Assembly (NCBI GenBank): GCA_025331445.1
Contig: JAIWNE010000049.1
Coordinates: 62,001 to 126,000 of the forward strand
DNA from: Blakeslea trispora
Lineage: Eukaryota; Mucoromycota; Mucoromycetes; Mucorales; Choanephoraceae
Direction: 5' to 3'
DNA: 64,000 bases
How positions within the stretch are numbered: the first letter of the stretch is position 1; each line of letters opens with the position of its first letter. The notes beneath the pieces are model-generated. The model saw only the letters and a list, made by a program, of their open reading frames with translations, was not told the origin of the DNA and searched no databases. Below, one piece after another: positions 57,401 through 64,000 of the stretch. The position numbers and the translations under genes are program-made.

Positions 57401-59591
57401 CGATGGTGGCACGTGTATAACCCGGACTCTTTGGAGGCAATGGTTTATATTGAAATGAATCTCCAAAGCAAGAAGTGGACACTAGATCGATTCGATTGGC
57501 ATCCGACGAGGTATATTGACCATGAAAACAGATCTCATCACGTGGCTGAACTGGCCAGGCACCTTTCAGTTTTGTATGCCAAATGGCACTGTTGGGTGTG
57601 AGTGCATGTAAAAAGATGGTATTCTCAAACGTACTGTCCCATACACGACGGGCTCCTCCATTTTCTAACACGGCCTTGACATCCCATACACTACAATCTT
57701 CCCAGATGGACTCAGCCAGGAATCCTCCCATGGGATGGTTGGGAACAGGAAAATGCTTGATAGTCACATAACCGTTCTCCTTGGTTGGTGTCTGTACAAT
57801 TGATGCTGATGTAGTTTGAAGGTAATCGATGAATTGGGGGTATATTTTCCGAAGTGCTATTGGCTCTGATTCAGCCAATTGATTCAAATCTTGCGGTGTA
57901 AAAGGATGGATGGAACTACCTGAATGTCGTCTTTAAGGGTAGACAATAAAAGTAAGACAAAAAAGAAGCAGCTTTTTCTCTCTCTCTCTTTCTCTCTCTT
58001 TTTTTACCTGAGCTGTGGATGCTTTGAATTAATGTTGGATGAAATAGGAATCGTTGGCTCATGAATAGAAGCAGGCTTTTTTTGGTACACGTCGAATGCT
58101 TCTTTATCAGCTGCTGTTTGCAAAGTAGGTACAGGTGCAGAAGAAGAAGGCTTCATAAGCATATGGCTCATGTTGGGTATATCGGTCAATTTGGGTGATG
58201 AGATTTCTTCCATTCCATCCACAAAAATGTCGCCTTGATCACTACCTCTACTCTCTTCTTCTTCTTCACTGCTGGACAAAACACGCGATCTGATTGGCCA
58301 ATCATGTCCGTTGACAAGACACCGATGATCTTTTGAGTTTCGTATCACCAGCTTAATATGAGAAGGTATCTTATCTTCTTCTTCATCCAATTTCATCATT
58401 TCCTCGAGGTTTTCTGTCAATGATTGCATCCATGCATGAGGATGCACTATTTTTATCAGATAACTTCCACTATGGTGTCGTGATGGCTGAAAAACACACT
58501 GAACACACTGTTGAATAAACTTATCAGACCATGCTGGCTTATCCGCCAGTAAAACAGACATGTCTGGCTTTTCTGTTGTTTGAATGCATAGCTCATCTGT
58601 ATCCAATCTGTCTATTTCTTCTGTTTCTTCGTCATTAGGCCAAGGAAACATCTGTCGGTTTTCGGGATAAGAGGATCTGATAGGATGAAGCTGAGGTGAA
58701 GAAGAGGCAGAATTAAACAAAAATGAAGAAGACATGAAATTGTTTTTCCGTAGTGTTTGATTGTATGAAGTCTGCTGATCCCATGACCCACTATGCCATC
58801 GTTGTTGATTGATCTTTGGGTGTATCTCTAAAGCAGCAGGATGGCTGTGTGCTTGATAGGTATAATCTACAGTATAGGCATCCTCTGTATAGGACTCATG
58901 GTGAATCTCAATGGATTTGTCGCACTGACGAATCCAGGCAGTTATGGGTGGTTTGGTCAGATGTTCAAAGAGTGAGGACAACATACTGCTGACTCGGGAT
59001 GCATCAAGAGCAACGGAATCCCATTGTAGATATATGGTTGCAGTTGTATGGGATTGCCTTGCATTGATCTGGATAGCGAAATAATAGCTGTGTACCCAAC
59101 TGGCAACATATCTCACTTGATCTACACAAGTCAATTTTTCGATCCAATTGATACTAACAAAGACATAAATACGTACACAAATTAACAAGATTTCACTTAC
59201 TTTTCATCCTCACTTAGTTTAGCACTCATCAACCGAATATTCGAGTCGGTTTTATGAATACATTTTTGTTCCTTGAGCCATGAACACCCTAACCAATGTA
59301 ATGGATTAGTTATAATCTTGATAGAAAGTTGACAGACATACATTGTTGTCTTAGGTCAATAGCCGATAAGTAAGCATAGAGTTGCTCAAGGTGGTCAGAC
59401 TTGAGCTCGCTTTCTATCTTCCAGACAAAGCGGTTGGCAGTGGCAGTGGTTGAATAAGATAGCTTGAGTTTGCTATTATCGTTATTATGTACAGGCGTCC
59501 ACTGAACTGCTGAATTTGTATGTAGTTGCTCAAGTCTCTTTTCTGCTTTGCTTATGATGGAGTTATATTCATTGACTGTAGGGTTGCTCAT
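54496..59591 (-). CDS. Large multi-START-domain protein with C-terminal membrane anchor
   Basis: About six exons, about 1,600 residues. First exon (from 59591) starts a helical region. Two regions clearly match START lipid-binding domains: about residues 500-740 (GYVTIKHFPVPNHP, WDVKAVLENGGARRVWDSTF, WPVQPRDEICF) and about 860-1130 (VMENFSVEEILAVITDTGHVRACWDDTIE, AVFPFKSRDVHAVSC, MSNLVANNWFPRKI). The first 150-200 residues may be a third, weaker START-like unit. Between them lies a Ser/Glu-rich acidic linker. Near the C-terminus one hydrophobic span (YLSLLIVCLSISILVALLVL) and a short tail follow. Role: probable lipid transfer or sensing at a membrane. No close named homolog recognised. Exon borders after 54915 and 59342 were read by eye. 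Confidence 0.8.
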
Positions 59592-60376
59592 TGCTCATGA
59601 AAAAAAAAAAAAAAAAAAAAACTGAAAGGAAACAAAAGAAGGTATGACGAGCTGTTGCATTAAATCACCGCTTTGCTCTCGGTTGCTTTTGCCAAAGATA
59701 TGTCGCACCAAAAAAAAAAAGAGAAAGCTATCTTGCAGTTGAAGAAAAGAGGTTGGATCACTAGAAAATGGCCCAATAAAAATGAAGTTGTGTTGCTCTT
59801 TTCAATAGCCATACACAAAATTAAACAATGGAACACTCTGACAAATAGCTCCAACTAAGTGAGTTCTTCCTAATACTCTCGACAGAAAGGAACACAAAGG
59901 TCAAAAGGTGATTCTTCAGGTTGTGCATATTGTTTTTATTTTCGAGTTGCTAATTGCCAACCTTGACAGTAGAAGCTGTTATCGATCAGCTTTGCGTGAT
60001 TTTCAAGGACATTCAGATTACTTCAAGATTAGTAGCAACTCTTATAAAAAAAATTAATGCCTTCTCACCAATAAAGGTATTGTTCCATAGTACCTCGCAC
60101 AGGACACTGAAGAAACTATTGTTAAAAGATAGAGCCACGAATAAAAAAGCTGCGTTCAACAGGAATTTTGATTGAGTTTTTCACATCTGTCAGGCAATTA
60201 CTGATACCAATGGTGGTCAATTTAAACATCAAAAGCTACTTTTCTTCTTTTATTTCTTTAAGACTATGTTCTGAGCTATATTTCTGTTGAATTTGAGAAA
60301 ACAAGAGCCTTTCTTGGGCTTACAATGTTTATTGTATGATACAGTATGCTTTTTCCTAGATAAATAGTCTCCATTT
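59592..60376. other. Intergenic region with possible transposase relic
   Basis: 785 bp between same-strand genes (the downstream one ends at 60377). Starts with a 20-bp A run at 59601. On the plus strand about 59950-60175 gives an open piece with T-L-T-V-E-A-V-I-D-Q-L and a helical, Lys-rich continuation. Its look is that of the N-terminal helix-turn-helix of a Tc1/IS630-type transposase, but no catalytic motif follows. A weak call. Confidence 0.35.
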
Positions 60377-63300
60377 TTATTCTTTTATCCTATATCGTCT
60401 CAACTACGATTGAAAAAAAAAATAAGTGTTAGTAGAGTTGTATAAAAGAAAACTAAAAAAAAAAGCTTATATACCCCAGGATTTCTAATTAATGTATAAG
60501 CCAAAAACCATCGGGTTCTGGCTCTTTTGTTTGTGAAAGGTTGCATATTCATTGTCTTCAACTCCTCTTGTTGGTGTAACACAATCTCCAGATCTTTTTC
60601 ATCTTCTGGATGATAAACTTTTTTCCGTTTATGTGCTCTACATAGCTTTCTTCTAGATTCCTTTGGGTTACTTGTCCATTGTATCATAGGCATTAGACAT
60701 TCAACAAAAACAAGCACAACAGGATTGTTGTATTCATGCTCTGCTAAAAGCTTTTTTTTTTGTGAAATATGAATACATCATGTCTATATTAATTTTTTAA
60801 AAAAAAGTTACCATGCCACAATAAGCTGTGAAACCACCATCACCTCTTCGAACACTCCAGGTTTCTGCATTCCTATCGACTCGGAGACTGAAAAGAGGGT
60901 ACCGAAGAATGAGCTTGAGTGTACGAATCAGATAAGAAGTCAAAGCCCTTGTCATCGATGTCAGCATCATAAAATACCAATAATGTAATAAGGGACCTCG
61001 ATTTTGAATGGTGAATCGAGAACGGCTTTCAATAAATATCAATTTAGTGATCCTCTCCTGTATCATTTGAACCACCAAGGCAACAAAGAAACTGACAAAG
61101 AATACGCCATAGCCTACATGTCGGAAGACAGCCTCTCGGAGACGATCTAATTGAATGATGGCTGTCACAAATGCTCCAATCAAACTAATTTCAACCATAA
61201 AATAAAGTGTTCCTGTAAAACCTTTAAAAAAAAGAGAAAGAGACGATTTGTTAAAGTCCTTTAGCACTCTGACATTTCATTTCACATTACCAAAACCTAT
61301 AAAGACCCCTAAGAACCGAATAGCATCATCAAGGTTAAAACTAAATGAATGCTGTTTAACACATGTATCATCAACTTTATATACAACATACTCATGATCT
61401 TTTTTTCCTTTGAACAAGAAATAATCGCCTTGCCTTAGCCGTAAAATGTCTTTGGTGAATCGTCGAAGAATACCTAGAGAATAAATGATGCAGACTAGTT
61501 TCATACGAAATGTCAGAAAAGTGAAAGATGCAAGAGAGAATAATAAATTCTTACATGCTCCTGCACCTAGTGTGGCTACATAGACTGCGATTTGCAACAA
61601 GAAAAAGGTGGTTATGGCAAACTTCATAGGATCCGGATAATGTTGAAATTGTGTGAGATAGGGTGCCCAATTACATACATGTTGAGGAACCACACCACCT
61701 ACTCCAATCATTTGAGTGAGTAATAAAGGAATCTATGACAAGGCATTCAATCAATACATATTCTGGTTTGTATCTCTTTTTTCTTTTTTACCAATTGGCA
61801 CAAACAATAAATTAATAAAATCAATGACATTTTGATTGCAAATGGAATCCTGTTATTATTAAAAATGAGAAAAAGAAACAATCTATAGATTTAATTATTT
61901 TACCTGACATAGGGATGAACTCCAAAAAGCTTTCGAATGCTCTTCAGCATGAATTGAGGTTTAAGCATTTGTTTGATGAGAGCAGTTGAATCCACCTGCC
62001 ATACTTTCTCTTCAATTAAGTACGAAATCATTTGAAACGAAAAAAAGTACTTCGGTAACTATGTACAAGCAAGAGCGTGAGATAAGTCAAAGCATACAAG
62101 GTTTTGTTTTGTGATGACTTGCTTTTGATTTCTTCTTTTCTTTGTGTTTCATCAATCTCTTGACATACTCCTCTTCAATATCCTTGACTTCCAGAAACTC
62201 TATCTCGCAAACATAGCAAGGCTGAAACGTAATATATTTGGTTGCAAAGTACAACAAGATGCTACAATAAGCAACTAGCGTAGGTACGGCCGCTATTAAG
62301 TTTACAACCAGAAAAAACTGACTTCGAGCATACGTGATTGCAAGTGAGGGTAGATCTAAAGAGAGGCGAAGGCCGAACAGCAGACAGGTAGCAAAGAAAC
62401 CTAAATATTCAAGGAAATAACAAATTAATGCTCAAAACAAGCGAATACACCAGTTTGTGTAAACAAAAAAAAACAAAAGATACCTAATAAGTCAGCCATT
62501 CTTGAACAGTAGCTGGCATCATAGCACAGGAATATCTAATTTTAGTGTTGATTTAGTCTGATGTATTGAATTGCTGATTCAAATATTCTTACAGGATAAA
62601 AATAAACCGCATACAAGAAAAAGGAAAGAAACAATTCTAGTGATAGTCAATAGCCAATTCGACATTAAATCACAAAAAGATGAATTCACCTATTATTTTG
62701 GCCGCTCGAGGCAACCATTGATCAAAGATGCTTGATTGTGAATTTAATATGTTCCATGCTTGATTTATAATGAAAGAGCCTGAATAATAGAAAGGAATAA
62801 GAAAAATGATAGTATCAAGAGTTTCTTTCTTTTTACCTAATGCAACAATGATACACATCAAAATCCTATGTGATGGTGTTCTACATAGGAAATGAATAGG
62901 TCTATACAATTTTCAATTGAGCATCATTATTAACAACTAAGCTCTTTTTTTTTAGGGAACCAAGACTTACTGAGGAAATGAAAAATCAGTGATGGAAGAC
63001 ATAATGGCAAATATAGCAGGCGTAACTATGAAATTGATCAACGAAGCATATTGAAGAATAGAAGCGGTTTTGCTACATATTCTGGCTAATGTTGAAAATG
63101 GACTGTAGACATAGAGTGCTGCATATAGATAAGAAAAGCAAATTGGATTAGCCCTTGATCCATAAAATTCAACTGTCTAAAGAGAAAGAAATGTCAGAAC
63201 TCTTTTTAAATAGAGAGGTGAAATTTCTTGAGCTTACAATGCGTCTGGTGAATCTTGGTAGTGTAATATCTGGAATACTGATCTGGTTTCTAAGTAAACC

Positions 63301-64000
63301 GCTAGTATGATTTCCAATAAATTTGCCTTCATAATCAAAGAATTGATAATTAACAACCATGCCTCTATCGAACGCAATGATTTCGTATAAAACAGATTGT
63401 TTATCGGAATGCCTTGTCGTCGGGATAATAGTCAAGTTCTATTCATGGTAAAGACTATTAGACTAAACATTTCAAGTTTAGAGACAATCTGTTTTTCCTT
63501 TACCATGGCATGGTCATCCACAAATTTTTTCATGTACCACCCAGTAACATAAATGTCCTGTACCATTGGTTTATCTGCAATAGCTACTATCTTGTTTCCA
63601 GTTTCCGAAAAAGTACTGCCATCGTCTCGATATAAAAATCCAGTTTGCTTATGCCTATTAGGTGCACAACATCCTCCCACTTTTTTTTTGGGGGAGTGTT
63701 TATTGAAAATTTCAGCTAAACTTATTGTAAGCTAAAGACACCCTGCTTACCTAAAACCATAGATACTTTGGCTGCAGTTACTGATACATTGACTATGATA
63801 TTTAAAAAAAAATGAAAGATGTCATTATCTTTTCTAGAATAAAATCAAATAGGGCAAGAGACTTACGAGTTTGTTGAGGATAATATACCCAGTCATCCGT
63901 TTCTTGAGTTCTCCATCCTAGGCCATTCGATATATTAGCCTGTTTACATGACCCATCTAGAAACATATTTTCTTTGCTACAGAAGAAAAGAAACTTGCTT
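60377..64000 (-). CDS. STRA6-like multi-pass membrane protein (N-terminus beyond window)
   Basis: Many short exons continue past the right edge, so this is incomplete. At the C-terminal end KRARTRWFLAYTLIRNPG then a final short exon LRRYRIKE matches the end of human STRA6 (SRGRARWGLAYTLLHNPTL...). Upstream are several hydrophobic exons, such as FVSFFVALVVQMIQERITKLIFIESR and TTFFLLQIAVYVATLGAGA, and the segment GILRRFTKDILRLRQGDYFL. A lumenal part with Cys pairs (GGCCAPNRHKQTGFLYRDDGSTF) lies near the right edge. STRA6 in vertebrates is the retinol-binding-protein receptor; fungal relatives exist, with unknown ligand. The final intron (GTATAT donor) is needed to get the end. Whether the right-most exons belong to the same protein is likely but not proven. 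Confidence 0.7.

Overview
The window looks like a gene-dense piece of nuclear genome from an early-diverging filamentous fungus, most likely Mucoromycota (Mucorales-like). Support comes from many short introns (about 50-70 bp) with GTAAG-type donors, AT-rich intergenic DNA with long A/T runs, a decayed transposase of the MULE type, and a gene set mixing fungal genes (BIO3-BIO1 fusion, Drs2 flippase, HMT1-type ABC transporter) with genes that yeasts have mostly lost (Gemin8, snurportin, COP9 subunit 9, CRIB-bearing WASP, a STRA6-like protein). The species cannot be fixed from the sequence alone.

Layout. 1-8.7 kb: start of a SOM1-like gene (left edge), divergent from an intronless bacterial-type glycyl-tRNA synthetase; a COP9 signalosome subunit 9 (CSNAP) candidate; UXT prefoldin; a small unknown ORF; an ABCB6/HMT1-type half ABC transporter; a Gemin8-like protein. 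8.7-12.4 kb: gene-poor, with coding-like patches that appear decayed. 12.5-14.0 kb: secreted silk-like Gly/Ala/Val/His repeat protein. 14.3-15.9 kb: broken MULE transposase. 17.4-18.6 kb: phosphoserine aminotransferase. 18.6-25.3 kb: gene-poor, with one small secreted protein and a tRNA-Thr. 25.3-29.5 kb: divergent biotin pair BIO2 and BIO3-BIO1. 29.6-36.0 kb: PP1 phosphatase, an MPLKIP-like RGG protein, NAA38, WASP and TFIIH p62. 36.4-42.1 kb: NCLX-type cation exchanger and a membrane-anchored protoglobin. 42.4-49.4 kb: Drs2 flippase, FabG-type reductase, snurportin. 49.5-53.2 kb: DNA polymerase delta. 53.4-54.0 kb: transposon relic. 54.5-59.6 kb: a large START-domain protein with a C-terminal membrane anchor. 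60.4 kb to the right edge: a STRA6-like membrane protein, incomplete at its N-terminus.

Functional links. BIO2 and BIO3-BIO1 share one 260-bp promoter and together cover the last three steps of biotin synthesis. Gemin8, snurportin and the MPLKIP-like protein all point to metazoan-style snRNP assembly, snRNP import and intron metabolism. WASP, Drs2 (with NPFxD motifs) and the START protein are typical of actin, endocytosis and lipid traffic. No CRISPR array, rRNA or complete autonomous mobile element was seen. The observations most worth follow-up are the CSNAP candidate, the duplicated DPW motif protein, the silk-like repeat protein, the relocated NPFxD motifs of Drs2, the large START protein and the zinc-ribbon transposon relic at 53.7 kb.
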